Shown: positions 11,384 through 23,715, counted from the first letter of the stretch. The stretch: 64,000 nt of DNA from Conus ventricosus (GCA_018398815.1 CM031614.1:47629681-47693680), one strand, 5' to 3'. The notes: a model not told the origin generated them from the sequence alone. A program made the numbers and translations.

Positions 11384-13029
11384 TGGAGGAGAGAGTAGGG
11401 CTGGCAGAAGCAGTGAGTGGTGGTGGGATGACAGCGCTTTAAAGATACCGATGAAATAAACAGTCAGTGAGCACACAGAAGTCATCTGTAATTCGTTTGC
11501 TAGTGTTAGCACTGATAGCTACCCACACTTTCCGTGCTTATCGTCAGGTGGTATTGTTAGATTTGTTTCTACACACACCTCTCCTTCCCCACCTGTTCTG
11601 TACCCGTTACTCTGTTGTCACAAATATTCATCACATGTGAATCTAATGTCGGCAAATTGTCTCTTTTGTTGATACATGTTTTTTTTTTTGCCTGCTTCAC
11701 AAGAACCGTATAAACAGTAATATGTTGCCAATGATGTAACATGGCAAAGGTCAGTTTTGAAATATCATGGCACATGCAAGTTTGCGTCACACGTGTATCA
11801 TCTAAGCCTTACAACATTGTTAAAAATTCTTGACATAAATGTCAAACTTTTTTCTCAGTGCACTGTTCATCCCCAGCGAAAGTCTGCGCTCTTCCGAGTA
11901 GCCTTCTGCCCCCTCCTCTCCCTCCCTTGATATCAGTTATTTTGGATTACCTTCAAATGAAAGCTCCTAAGCTCTCAGTTTTCTAGAATTTTGAATTTCA
12001 TCCCAGAAACGTTCTACTGTTGTGGAAAGGCGAAGAATGGTAACAGCTCTGCGCAGAAGTTGACAGCTGTTTACATTTAGAGCTGAGATGTAGGGTTCTC
12101 CCCATTGCTTCCAGCGCAGCTGATCATGGTTCACCTCGGGGATCCGAACAAATAAACTCCTTTGGGCCTGGTTTTGCAGGTGAGAATGTTTGCATCACAC
12201 ATCAACTTAGAAAGGCAGTCGGGAAAGTGTATCTATCTCAGTAAAGGCTGAGCAGATCCTGGATTCACTCTTTTATGATCTCGATCAGAACCAAACTGTA
12301 ATGAGTTCGTCCTTGGGGTACAAACCACATTCCTGCCAAGCTCTATGAAATCAGTAGTTGTTGGTTTTTTTGTTGTTGTTTGTTTGTTTTTTCGTAATCT
12401 AGCGGAGGAGAGCCAGACAGTAGTGAAAAGATAAACTCGATCCTCGGTGGAAATGAAAAAAACAGCAAATCCCAACACTGTTTAAGACTGCTGAACTCGA
12501 GGACGTAGTCAAAGACACTGACTGTATCCACAATCAGTAGTGTCCTACTGACGCTAAAGAACTGATGTTTAAAACAAAAAAATCTGAAGAAAAAACAAAA
12601 CAAAACAAAACACGCACCACCACCGCCACTACCCCCTCTCCCACAATTGTAGGTTGATACTTAAACAAAGTGAACTCTTCTGAGAGCCGTTTGCTTGCTG
12701 TCTTTTAAGATTAATTTATTTTGGATCTTTCTTTTTTTTGTCTTTGGAAACAACTTAAGCAATTCTAAACAGCAACAGTCATAACAATAAAAGAAAAAAA
12801 CTTTCTTGTTAATATTCTTTATTAATTATAATGGTTGACATTGCGAACATTCTGACCTATTTAAATGGACCTTAGTTTAAATATCAGTCGTCCACATGTT
12901 TTACAGTCCATTCAAGAATCTTTCACCCAATCTCTAAAACTTGAGAGCATTTGCTAGGGCATTAATGATAACATTTTGCTCTTGGTCTTCGGTAACGATA
13001 TGTAGATCCCTCTTTCTTCCTCCTTTTCG
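11091..13029. other. Non-coding unique DNA with a G33 run
   Basis: Pure G33 at 11349-11381 is preceded by GGA repeats. A GTT/T tract lies near 12365-12392 and an (AAAAC)n tract near 12588-12612. Nothing in either strand reads as a protein domain that I recognise. Confidence 0.6.
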
Positions 13030-13081
<52 letters not shown>

Positions 13082-13430
13082 CCTCTCTACACCCCGACAT
13101 ATCTTCTTCCCAACCCTCGTTTTTCCCCGGTATTTTACTCCTAATGATTGTTCTGTGGTGTCTGAATTTTGAGCTTCGTGAACTTGTGAACGTGGGTCGA
13201 ACTGCCCCTGCCCCCGTCCTTCTCCACCACCCCTCACTCCCCTCCTCGCCTACTTCCTCCCACTCTGTCCGCATCCATCTCTTTGTCCTAATTCTATTGT
13301 GTTTTTTTTTTTTTTTTACTTCTCATCCTTCCTTCTTCCTTCCGCATCCCCTCAGCCCCTCCCTCTCCCCTTGCCTCCCCTCTGTCCCCTCCCCTTCCTC
13401 CGCGCCCTCCTCCCTTCTGGTGTCACAAGA
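13030..13430. repeat. C48 homopolymer followed by a pyrimidine-rich strand
   Basis: A pure C run at 13030-13077, the longest homopolymer in the window. C/T-rich sequence follows to about 13420, including T15 near 13303-13317. Confidence 0.9.
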
Positions 13431-13843
13431 CATCGGGGTAGCATCATGTTCCAGCAGACTCGTATTAATTATGATTAGTCTGACAGCGTGCCTGCACAAA
13501 AAAAGGCACGTAGGTTGCACGCCGGCAGACGCTGAATTAGCTGATTAGCAGTGCTTTGCACACCACTCTGCAGTGGGCACACCCCCACGGAGAGCAGCAG
13601 ATGGGAGGAAGGTAAGATTATGAACCAGGGCTGAAACTGACTAAGTGCAATGTGCCGTTTCTTAACTGCTCGAAATTGTGGCCTTCTTGTTATTATTTCT
13701 GTTCTCTTTACCGCGTTTTATTTGGTACTGTTGCTTTTATTCATTTACTATTGTATTTTGTTTTCTTCAAATATGAAAAAGATGATACAAGAAAACGAGC
13801 ACGCCGAATCAAGAATGTGGACGTGTTGTTTGAAACGTGTGTC
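13431..13843. other. Non-coding unique DNA
   Basis: No gene or repeat recognised. Confidence 0.55.
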
Positions 13844-14235
13844 AGTTTGACGGACTGTGTTTCATCTCCAGAACCACGTGAATCTGACAGACACTATCTA
13901 ACATCATACACGTCGTCATTCTGACAGACACTGTCTGATTTCAAAGTTGTTTTTACTTTACGGACTGCGCTTCATCTAAGAAGCAGTGTCAATCTGACGG
14001 AGTGTGTTTTGTCTCAATATTTACGTTAATTTGACTGATTGCGTCTCGTGTCAGAAACTATATCGATCTGACAGAATATGCTTTATCTCAGAAATCATGC
14101 CAGTCTGACAGACTGTGTGTGATTTCAGAAACTGTGTCATACTGATGGACTGTGTCTCATCTCAGAAATTGTATTAATCTGAAGAACAGTGTTTTATCTC
14201 AAAAACTATGTTAAACTAACGGATTGTCTCGTTTT
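13844..14235 (+). repeat. Strongly diverged ~37-bp tandem repeat, about 11 units
   Basis: The word CTGACRGACTGTGTYTCATCTCAGAAAC recurs in degraded form. The CTGACGGA/CTGACAGA anchors lie near 13844, 13882, 13919, 13956, 13992, 14030, 14067, 14102, 14139, 14176 and 14213, a spacing of 35-38 bp. The array directly abuts the 33-bp minisatellite. Confidence 0.75.
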
Positions 14236-14245
14236 AGTTTTTAGT

Positions 14246-15381
14246 GGCGATGCAGCGAAGGTCATGATGTGATAGTCGCACTCTACAGCGAAGGTCATGA
14301 TGTGATAGTCGCACTGTGCAGCCAGCGGTCATGTGTTTATCGCACACTGCAGCGAAGGTCATGATGTGATAGTCGCACTGTGCAGCGAGGGTCATGATGC
14401 GATAGTCGCACTCTGCAGCCATTGTCATGATGTGATAGTCGCACTCTGCAGCCATTGTCATGACGTGATAGACTACACTCTGCAGCCCATTGTCATGATG
14501 TGACAGTACCACTCTGCAGCCCTTGTCATGATGTGATAGACACACACTGCAGCCCTTGTCATGATGTGATAGACACACACTGCAGCCTCTGCCCATGATG
14601 TGATAGACGCACACTGCAGCCCTTGTCATGATGTGACAGACACACCTGCAGCCCTTGTCATGATGTGATAGATACACTCTGCAGCCCTTGTCATGATGTG
14701 ATAGACACACACTGCAGCCCTTGTCATGATGTGATAGATACACTCTGCAGCCCTTGTCATGATGTGATAGATACACTCTGCAGCCCTTGTCATGATGTGA
14801 TAGTCGCACTCTGCAGCCATTGTCATGATGTGACAGACACACTCTGCAGCCATTGTCATGATGTGATAGACACACTCTGCAGCCCTTGTCATGATGTGAT
14901 AGTCGCACTCTGCAGCCATTGTCATGATGTGACAGACACACTCTGCAGCCCTTGTCATGATGTGATAGACACACACTGCAGCCCTTGTCATGATGTGATA
15001 GATACACTCTGCAGCCCTTGTCATGATGTGATAGATACACTCTGCAGCCCTTGTCATGATGTGATAGACACACACTGCAGCCCTTGTCATGATGTGATAG
15101 ATACACTCTGCAGCCCTTGTCATGATGTGATAGACACACACTGCAGCCCTTGTCATGATGTGATAGATACACTCTGCAGCCCTTGTCATGATGTGATAGA
15201 CACACACTGCAGCCCTTGTCATGATGTGATAGATACACTCTGCAGCCCTTGTCATGATGTGATAGACACACACTGCAGCCCTTGTCATGATGTGATAGAC
15301 ACACTATGCAGCCATTGTCATGATGTGATAGACACACACTGCAGCCCTTGTCATGATGTGATAGACACACTCTGCAGCCAG
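14246..15381. repeat. 33-bp minisatellite, about 34 units, open in several frames
   Basis: Each unit contains TCATGATGTGATAG, then a variable ACACACAC/ATACACTC/TCGCACTC word, and ends in CTGCAGCC. Because 33 is divisible by 3 and units are uniform, long frames stay open on both strands: minus 14234-15370 (378 codons), minus 14626-15288 and plus 14665-15402. They encode 11-residue repeats such as VCLSHHDKGCS or CSPCHDVIDTL. Early units (14246-14640) are more diverged. From about 14965 to 15290 two variants, ACACACAC (A) and ATACACTC (B), largely alternate and give a 66-bp higher-order period. There is no splice context, promoter or flanking exon, so I treat the frames as by-products of the repeat. 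Confidence 0.95.
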
Positions 15382-15457
15382 GGGTCTAAGGGAACAGTAT
15401 GATTCATACTAGGATAAGGTATGGTGATACACAGAGCAATTAGATGCTGTTGAACAG

Positions 15458-15726
15458 GTGACTTCCCATTTGGTCTACTCCCATTTCGTCTACTCCCATT
15501 TCGTCTGCTACTCCATTTCGTCTATTTCCATACTGACCATACTGCAAGGCTCCCCCCTGGCGTAACCAGTGTCCAGTCTACTCCAAAGCAGAATCGATGG
15601 TCTTTAGATTAGAGTAGGGCGAAGCCCGAGAGAGGACGAAGGACGAATGAACGAAGGCCGTTAGGCCAAGTCGTGCTCACACATTTCTGTGTAGGCGAAA
15701 TGGGAGTAGACCAAATGGGAAGTAAC
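15458..15726. mobile_element. MITE-like fold-back element with ~30-bp terminal inverted repeats
   Basis: Left end GTGACTTCCCATTTGGTCTA (from 15458) is matched in inverted orientation by the right end (15694-15726), whose complement begins GTTACTTCCCATTTGGTCTA; about 30 bp match with one or two differences. The left arm repeats the CTACTCCCATTTCGT word three times. The interior has small palindromes (GGGCGAAGCCC, GGCCGTTAGGCC) and no coding frame. Flanks share GAACAG against GAACAACAG, so a clean target duplication is not evident. Confidence 0.75.
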
Positions 15727-15831
15727 CGAACAACAGTGCAACACAATGCAGCACAATGCATCGCAATATGCACCAAAATACACAAGGCAGCACACAGAAT
15801 GTGGTGGAGAAAATCAAATTCCAGCAGTTAA

Positions 15832-15933
15832 CCCCCCCCCCCCCCCCCCCCCCCCGGCAACCAGCTAACAATATGTGACACGCACGCACGCGCGCTCGCA
15901 GTGGCAGAGAGAACGAACGAACGAACGAAATAG

Positions 15934-15965
<32 letters not shown>
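15832..15965. repeat. C24 run, then (GAAC)n and (GA)n
   Basis: C24 at 15832-15855, GAAC/CGAA repeats at 15910-15930 and a GA tract to 15965. Confidence 0.9.
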
Positions 15966-15969
<4 letters not shown>

Positions 15970-16293
15970 ATAAAAGTTAAGATTTTTTGGATAGTACAGC
16001 AACCGATTTTCTTTTTCCCGGTTTAGTTACCAACAGAATGGAAAGCCAGAGGGTATGGTGGTGGAAACAGAATATGGGTGTTTATTTTAGAACGTATTTT
16101 TCTCCGCAGAAATTGTTGGCAAGCAGGACGGCGTTGTCATAAAGATTAGGGAAACGCACACAAACATGCCAGAAATGTTATCGTTCCCCTCACGGGCAGT
16201 TTCCGCTGCACACTTTTTAAGACAAGGGCCCAAACAGATAGGAATAGACCCACGAGCGAGACACGCATCTCTCCGAATGAGGTGTGCCGGAGA
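15966..16293. other. Non-coding unique DNA
   Basis: No gene or repeat recognised. Confidence 0.55.
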
Positions 16294-16298
16294 GGTGT

Positions 16299-16343
<45 letters not shown>

Positions 16344-16417
16344 GGGAAGAAGCAGAGGGGGATTGGGTGATGGTGGTGGACGTGGTGGAATGGCAGGTAG
16401 TTGGGAACGGGAAAGGA

Positions 16418-16461
<44 letters not shown>

Positions 16462-16537
16462 TAGTTTATTGTCTTTATACTTAAAGTGATGCTAGAATAG
16501 CCCCCACCCCCACCACAAGAGATTAATAAGATAGAAA

Positions 16538-16603
<66 letters not shown>

Positions 16604-16682
16604 ATGTGTTTAGAATGAAGTTCTTGTATGTATATACTGTGTGTGTGTGTGTGCGTGTGCGTGTGCGTGTGTGTGTGTGTGT
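16294..16682. repeat. Cluster: (GT)n-G30, (GA)n, (GT)n-(GA)n, (GT)n
   Basis: GT (16294-16312) runs into G30 (16313-16342). GA follows at 16422-16459, GT-GA at 16539-16601 and GT at 16638-16682. Confidence 0.95.
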
Positions 16683-17365
16683 TACTGAAAGTACCTACAT
16701 GATAGAATCTCTGACCGAAGCTTGGCTGTAGAGTAGAAATGTATAACACAACATCATCAATGAAAGATTTTTAAGTAAACGACCGGTGGAGAGAAGAAGA
16801 AGAACAAGAACAACAACAACAACAAACAACAACATATAAAAACAGATGCGTTGCATCCATGTCCGTGGTGAGTGTCGTTGAATGAATGTGGCTGCGCCTT
16901 GAACGGAGTGGAGGAGGGGGAGGGGGAGGACACAGGCTTCGCGACACAAAGTAGTCAGTGTCATCAGTCCAGGGCTGTATTGGTGGTATTTTGCGAATGC
17001 TGGATCAGGAGAGGCACCGTCGAAGTGACATAGCAGTAGTACAGTGTCTCTTGTTGGTAACCTCATGACGATCTGATATTGATTGCTTTTTGTGGAGTGG
17101 CAGTGCTGAGGTTGCAACATGACGAACCTGGGTGTAGGTTGTATTTGTGGGAGCTAGATTGAGTGGCGATGGGTTTAATTCCACGAGAAGGCACGGGGAG
17201 GTAGTTCCACTGAGAAGGCTATGGAGAAAACATTTTTTTTCCGTTGGTGTGTATTAGAAACTTTGTATATTTTGTTGTTCATGATTTTCAGATTTTTAAC
17301 AAATTCCTTTTCATTTTTTTTCTCCTCTGCAGTCACACTGTGTTATATTTTGAGTCTTCCGCGCA
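16683..17365. other. Non-coding DNA with (GAA)/(CAA) repeats
   Basis: GAAGAA and CAACAA triplets at about 16792-16830. The minus frame across 16695-17120 gives poly-V/L from these triplets and lacks domain character. Confidence 0.6.
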
Positions 17366-17366
17366 T

Positions 17367-17434
<68 letters not shown>

Positions 17435-17490
17435 GCCGCGCGCGCGCGTGTTCGCTAACGTGTGCGTCCACACGCGCGCGCGCACGTACA
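17366..17490. repeat. (CA)n-(CG)n microsatellite
   Basis: CA tract to about 17432, followed by alternating CG (17433-17450), and a second CG patch near 17472-17484. Confidence 0.95.
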
Positions 17491-18185
17491 TGTCTATGTA
17501 CGCACATAGAATCGGAATCGGGAGCCCGTGGCCGTTTTTTGTTTTTTTTAAAACCGCTCCGATCGCTCTGCCTTCTGTCGTGCTAAGTCATCTATGACCG
17601 CAGTCATGCCCCAACAGCATTCAGTTTGGCCGGGGTTCAAACTACAGACCCTGTCGCTCCTGCTATGTACATGGGTTGGTTAGCTTTCAGGCCCGCTGTG
17701 AAAAACAGGAGGGGTGCGAAAAGGATAAATGAAAAATGAAGGGGGTAAAGGGAGAGGAAGGGTGCCAAGATGATGATGTGTATAACAGGACGAGAACAGC
17801 AGTAGCAGCAGCAACAGCAGCAGCATCAACAGTCGCAGCAGCAAGTAAACAGTACAATGTTAAACATCGCTATCAGTATTGCCATCTCCCTTACCACCAC
17901 CGCCACCACCGATGATGAAACAAAATGATGATAACTATGTTTACATAGCAACAACAACAACAGCGACGACAACGACGACAACAACAACAAAAGGTGAGTT
18001 GATAGATTACCTTGCTGATTCGAATGAAAGGTACAGTCGATTCAACTGTGTAAAACTTGCTTGATTAAAACAGCAGAAGTTAAGTTTGCTTTGGAACACG
18101 GATTTCTCTCGCCCTTTCCCATCCCCCTTCACTGGCGCTTGCTCCCATACCAGCCTCGGATTTTCTGTCTGTAGAATCCGAACAT
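17491..18185. other. Non-coding DNA with CAG and CAA/CGA triplet repeats
   Basis: Imperfect CAG repeats at 17799-17847 and CAA/CGA at about 17949-17990. A GGTTCAAAC word at 17634-17642 resembles a tRNA B box, but no A box was found nearby. Confidence 0.55.
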
Positions 18186-18235
18186 GCGGTGTGTGTTGTG
18201 TGTGTGTGTGTGTGTGTGATGGTGAGAGAGTGAGG

Positions 18236-18268
<33 letters not shown>
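18186..18268. repeat. (GT)n and (GA)n microsatellites
   Basis: GT at 18188-18218 and GA at 18239-18267. Confidence 0.95.
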
Positions 18269-18271
<3 letters not shown>

Positions 18272-19819
18272 TAGTGGAGTGTTTGCTTGCAATGTGCTGT
18301 TAATGTTTCTGTGTGTTAACGTTCTGTGAGATAACAAAAGTGAACAGTTTACTATTATTCCCAGAGAACAAATAAAGAGGGATGGGGAGATTGCGCGAGT
18401 AAACCAAGTAAGAAAACACAGTGCCCAGACAGTTTAGAATTTGAAAACTAGTTTTTAAAATCTGTTGTGATCTTTTGACAAATGACCTTTCTCTCCCTCT
18501 AATGTGTTTGTCGGATTGTCAGCAGCAGCTATCAGTTGTTCTGGCCCCCTGTCTCCGTTATTGTACAAGCTGCCTATCTCCCTGAGCCATGTTCCCCACC
18601 CCATCAGATTGGTTCTTGCCAACAGTATCAGCCATCCCTGTCAGTTATGTAAAGAATGGCGCATGCGCAGTGGAGTGTCATTTGAGCTGCAGTTTTTCTA
18701 TCTCCCTTTGAAAAGATTTTTGTGGAGCAGGAAAAGTTATTTGCTTTTGATTTGTGGCATGCACTCAGGTCGGTGCGCGTGCGTGCAAGGTATGCGGCGG
18801 GCATTTGTCTCCTATTTTTGGAGGATGCTTATCACAGACCTGTCTATGTTCCCCACAGCAACATGTGTCGGCTACAAGAGGCTAGCCTACTTGACCTTTG
18901 GGACCTTTCCATTTTAACGTCACCAAGCCCTGTAAAAAATAAGCCGCCAACAAGACTTCTTTGGCGCGTTCCATTTTCGTCGCTCTGCAGAATTAGGGTG
19001 TCTTCTTCTCCCACTGTTCGGTCTGAGAACAACTCGTCTTTAAACGAAGAGCTTCGAGCTGCTAGGACGTTGATTCACTTTTTTTTTTTTAGTCTTCTCG
19101 CACTCAGTCCACTCCTGAATTTTGGCCACTGTTCCATTTCATCCAACTACACACTGTGTATAAATAAACTATGACCACTCGTAAGCTCTAACCTGAGGAC
19201 TTTTCTAAATTTCATTTTATTTACGATCGACAGTCTTCACTCCAATAGCCAGTTATGTTTATAAGATTTTCTAACGAAGAACGTGACTGGACTAAGTTTA
19301 TTAACCTTACGCTGAAAACAGGTGCCTTTGAGTCATTTTCTCACGAATAACGACATGGTGTGATCTGATCTTTAAACATGGCCAGCTGCGGCACCAAGTG
19401 CTTCATAGAGACCTACACACAAGACTGTCTAGATGCCAAGGAGAAGAGAGTATCAGAGAAAGCTCTTTTCCACGCATTATGTAGCTAGGAACTTAGTCTA
19501 TTGGGAATGATCTCACCGGGAGATTGAATAATGCATTAGGAGAGGGGGACGTACGTGGCCTATTATTTGTCACCCAGATATGTTAATTAACTGTATTTGT
19601 GACTAGATGCTGGCTGACGCATGTTGTTTACTCGTTGGTAGGGGAATGTACTCCCAGTGACTGTTGGAATTGTTGTCTTGCCGATTGTGGGATGATGGCT
19701 CATTATAAACCTATGTATGACACTTAACGTCCAGCGCTAGTCCATATGCGACAGCAACGGTCGTGCTATCAATCTCTGACAGCTATGCAGGTCCAGCTGA
19801 TGTAATTGATGGTGGTAGT
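18269..19819. other. Non-coding unique DNA
   Basis: Plus-strand frames of 137 and 150 codons at 18504-19174 overlap each other and have no recognisable domain, signal sequence or splice context. I see no supported gene. Confidence 0.5.
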
Positions 19820-19837
19820 GGTGTGTGTGTTGTGTGT

Positions 19838-19878
<41 letters not shown>

Positions 19879-20130
19879 TGTGTAGCGACCATACCCACTA
19901 TTCTCATCAATCTGTGACACTTCACTTGAAGCTCTAATTGCTTTTTATGTGATTGCAGTCTTTGGAATTACAAACATTGCAAACAAAATGCAATGGATCA
20001 AGCTTTTTGTCTTTGTGTGAACCAATTCAATAATTACGGGGATGATTTGGATTCTTTTTTCTCTATTTCTGGCTTTCTGTTATGTTGCATCAATCCATAT
20101 CAGTCCGTCTGTCTGGTTGTGTAAGTGTAT

Positions 20131-20182
<52 letters not shown>
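19820..20182. repeat. Two (GT)n tracts with unique DNA between
   Basis: Interrupted GT at 19820-19883 and pure GT at 20130-20182. Confidence 0.9.
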
Positions 20183-20184
<2 letters not shown>

Positions 20185-20652
20185 CTCTCTCCTTCACTTT
20201 TAGCTTTAGTCTTTCTGGTGCTCAGAATCAGTCTGTCGTTGTGTCTGTGTCTCTGAAACAATAAATTCGGTCTTAGTTTTTTTGTTCGTTTTCTGCTGCT
20301 GAAAGCCAAGACATATAGAAGGTGCCATTTTTCTTTCGTGAGTCAGACTAGAGGTTAAGAGGGGGGTGGGGTGGAGAAACAATAATGCTAGTTCCGTAAA
20401 GACAGTTTAGGAGCTGAAGGGGCTTGGGAAGGAGGAGTGGGGCGGGAGATGAGATGTGGGGCTTGTGAGGGGTGTGGAGGAGGTGTGAGACTTGGGGAAA
20501 GAGAGTGGAGGGGTTAGCTGATACACTGTGGCGCGCCAGTTTGGCGTGTGTTGAGTCACAATGACGCTATCTGCAAAACATACACTCTGCTCACGCGCTC
20601 AGACGTAACAGGCACTCGCACACAAACATGCATTCTCTTTGGTGCTTGCACG

Positions 20653-20699
<47 letters not shown>

Positions 20700-21255
20700 A
20701 CTGCAAGTTTGTAGCACACAAGCGTACGTGTGGACCAACGTGAGCTCGTGCTCGATTTTGCATTAAGGACACCGTCGTGCGCGCATATTTACACATACCG
20801 AATACGTGTACATGTACACAGGTAAATACGCACTTATACACGTACGCACCTGCAAAACTACACATTCGCTCTCATCCATCTGTGCTCCCCTCGCCCAATC
20901 CCACACGTGTGAGGGCCAGACTGATGGTGTCATAACAGGGTCAGTAGCGGGGTGGTGTTGGGGAACTTCAGGCCTGACAGAGAAACCGGCTTCATCGCTT
21001 TTTTCTGACACTCTTAGTCTTACACAAATGTTGTTTGTTTTCTTTTCTGGAAGCAACAGTTGTATGGGAAACACGTTACCATTCGGAATCCTTGCACATG
21101 TCTTCAAGCTGCTTCCAGCTTGTGCGTATGATGTTGTTTGCCACAGGATGTGCACGTGCACCTGCCGCCTCCCCTTTCTCTCTGCTCCCTCCTCCTTTTT
21201 TTGTCTTTGTCTCAGTCTCTGTTTTTCTGTCTCTCTTTCTCTCGGTGTCTGTCTG

Positions 21256-21303
<48 letters not shown>

Positions 21304-21388
21304 TCTCCATCAGGGTGATGGAGATGTAACCAGTCAGGTTACATCGTGTGCCTGTATTTCTTAGTAAAAGTACTGCCAGTTGCGGGAA
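20183..21388. other. Non-coding DNA with short CA and CT tracts
   Basis: G/A-rich strand at 20360-20520, a CA tract at 20655-20696 and CTGT/CT at 21200-21304. No gene recognised. Confidence 0.6.
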
Positions 21389-21690
21389 ACGCGACTAGGC
21401 ATGCCAAACAACAGCAGTCATAGCAAACTTGAGTAGGCGTGGCAAACTTGAATAGGTATGAAAACATGAGTAATTATGCCAAACATGACCAGTGTAGCAA
21501 CCGTGACTAGACATGGTGAATATGACTGGGTATGACAAACGTCATCAGTTACAGCAAACGTAAAAAGGTATGCCAAACGCGACTTGGAATTCTTAACGTG
21601 ACTGGCTTGGCAAACGTAACAAAGTATGCCAGCGTGACAAGACATGCCAGGCGTGACTAGGAATGGCAATGTACTAGCTACAACAAACGT
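21389..21690 (+). repeat. Cryptic ~19-bp tandem repeat, about 15 diverged units
   Basis: A CGTGACTAGGTATGCCAAA-like word recurs with a nearly constant 18-19-bp step across the whole interval; for example CTTGAGTAGGCGTGGCAAA, CATGAGTAATTATGCCAAA and CGTGACTGGCTTGGCAAA. Units differ at roughly a third of positions, so the array is old. Confidence 0.75.
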
Positions 21691-21899
21691 GAGGTCAGCG
21701 TGTGCAGAAGGTAAGGTTGTGGTTGAATCATGCTGTCTATGCTGAGAGTGGAGTCACGCAGCCGGACAAAACTTACCTATTGTGATTCGATGACTGTAAA
21801 TGTGATTACGCTAATTTGGGGACAAAAAACAGCCCACATAACTGTTTTCCAAATTCTGGGAAAGCTTGAAGTGTATATGCAAGAGGATGCTCGATATCT

Positions 21900-21911
21900 A
21901 AGTAGATGTGC

Positions 21912-21944
<33 letters not shown>

Positions 21945-22095
21945 GTGGTGCGTGCGTGCGGTGTGTGTGTGTGTGTGTGTGTGATGTGAAAACCGTATTT
22001 CCTTTCGCACCTGCTTCCTCGCAAGACGGCTTATTTTCGTTTAGAAAGGAAATATTTCCTCTTGTTAGGGACACACACAAGCGCGCGCGCGCACA

Positions 22096-22154
<59 letters not shown>

Positions 22155-22178
22155 ACACACGGGCACGCGCGTGCGCGC
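21900..22178. repeat. (TGCG)n-(GT)n and (CG)n-(CA)n microsatellites
   Basis: TGCG repeats at 21908-21960, GT at 21960-21983, then after 85 bp of unique DNA CG (22080-22091) and CA (22094-22160), ending in CG-rich sequence. Confidence 0.95.
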
Positions 22179-23578
22179 GGGTTCAAATAGCATCAGGGGT
22201 GTAAAATTATTGGAAACGTCTCCATTCGGGTGGCAGCTACTGAAGATATGAAGGTCTAATATAACTTTTCTGTGTTGATGTTTATCGAAGGTTTTTTGAA
22301 GTAAAGTGCAGCAGTGCCTTGATATTTTTATGACGTGCTCCCTGAAGATGGGGCACTTGTTTTCAACTTCATGCCGTGAAACCTTGAGTTATACAGGTTT
22401 CACCATTTGAATCGCGTCAGCAACTCAAGAGGAATGCTATGTCCCGAAGAGCCTTTAGTGTTTCGGTGTAAGAAAGAAAGTCCGTTACAGCGGTTGAGGA
22501 CCGTGTCATGAAAGGTTGAGTTTCATGAAGAAGTCGGGTGGTGTGTGCTGATGTGTAATGACTCGCGATTTGTAGCAACTTTTTATTTAGTTCACGGGAT
22601 TCAGTTGTGGTAGGGTTTCTTGTAGAAGCAGTACACAAAATCACATAGACGTCTAGCAGTTTGGGCACGTGGCAACCGTTCATGGCTTTATTCTTTGCTC
22701 TCCATCGCTCCCCATCATCTGCTTTCTCCCTACCCCAATGGACTTTGATTGTTCAGGCAAAGCTGCATGTGTCTGCTGTTAGGCCTACTGGTATAAAACC
22801 ATATGTGCATGTCTACATTCGCGATTGCAGATGTTGGGATTTCAAATACAACACACACTGAAGACATCCAGAGCTAAACTGGGTTCTCTCGTCTTTGACA
22901 GATTCTGTTAGTTTATATGCAGCCATTCTTTACGTTTTGATGATGTCATTTAAGGAGAGCAGCATCGGTTTACAGCAGGAGCCGATGGTCCTGGAAGAAG
23001 CTGTACACAGAGGCAAAGAGATGTCTTAACTCTCACCATCTGTGCACTTCGGGCACGCGGTATTCGTTCCTATTTTTCTGCGCTGTGTCTCCATACTTGT
23101 GTTGTTGTCCGTACGATGTTCTTCCTGAGGTTGGGGATGGGAGGAATGGAGGTGGTAGTGGGGGGGGGGGGGGGGGGGGGGTTAAAAAAATGGGCCCCGA
23201 TGATAGGAAAATTTAAAGGAAAACTTGTCTTAGTAATGAATAGTACAGATTTTAAAAAGGTTTGAAATACTGTACTTTGTGTAAGTATACAACGAAATAC
23301 ACTCTACTTCAAGCATTAAAGGATAGTACACTTGGTGGGGAGCGGTTGCTTACTCGTGCCAATGTCTGTGATTGATTTTTGTTTTTGTTTTTCTTCTTAT
23401 TTTCTTTTACCCTGTGCGCAGGCGAAGTATAACGAGTCAGGTTATTGTGTTCTTGAGTTAGTACCGTTCGTCGTTTCGGGTTTCTACGACTTTAAACCCT
23501 TATCTCTATACACAGCAGCAGTAATGTGGATACCTGACTCAAATCAGGGAAGGTTGGACTGTGTCTTACATAATACCA
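22179..23578. other. Non-coding unique DNA with a G22 run
   Basis: G22 at 23160-23181. The 88-codon minus frame at 22417-22683 has no family resemblance I can name. Confidence 0.55.
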
Positions 23579-23582
23579 ACAC

Positions 23583-23654
<72 letters not shown>

Positions 23655-23715
23655 GCTCTCTCTCTCTCTCTCTCTCTCTCCTCTCTTTCTCACACACACA
23701 CAACACACACACAAG

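Noticed and set aside
14234..15402. 378-codon and 245-codon frames as a real Cys/His repeat protein
   Set aside because: The 33-bp unit is divisible by three, so long frames are expected without selection, and no splice sites, promoter or flanking exons are visible. Kept only as a finding.
17799..17847. Polyglutamine-coding CAG repeat
   Set aside because: The repeat is imperfect and lies in no longer open frame with exon character.
18504..19174. Overlapping 137- and 150-codon plus frames as an exon pair
   Set aside because: They overlap in different frames, show no domain or signal peptide that I recognise and no convincing splice context.
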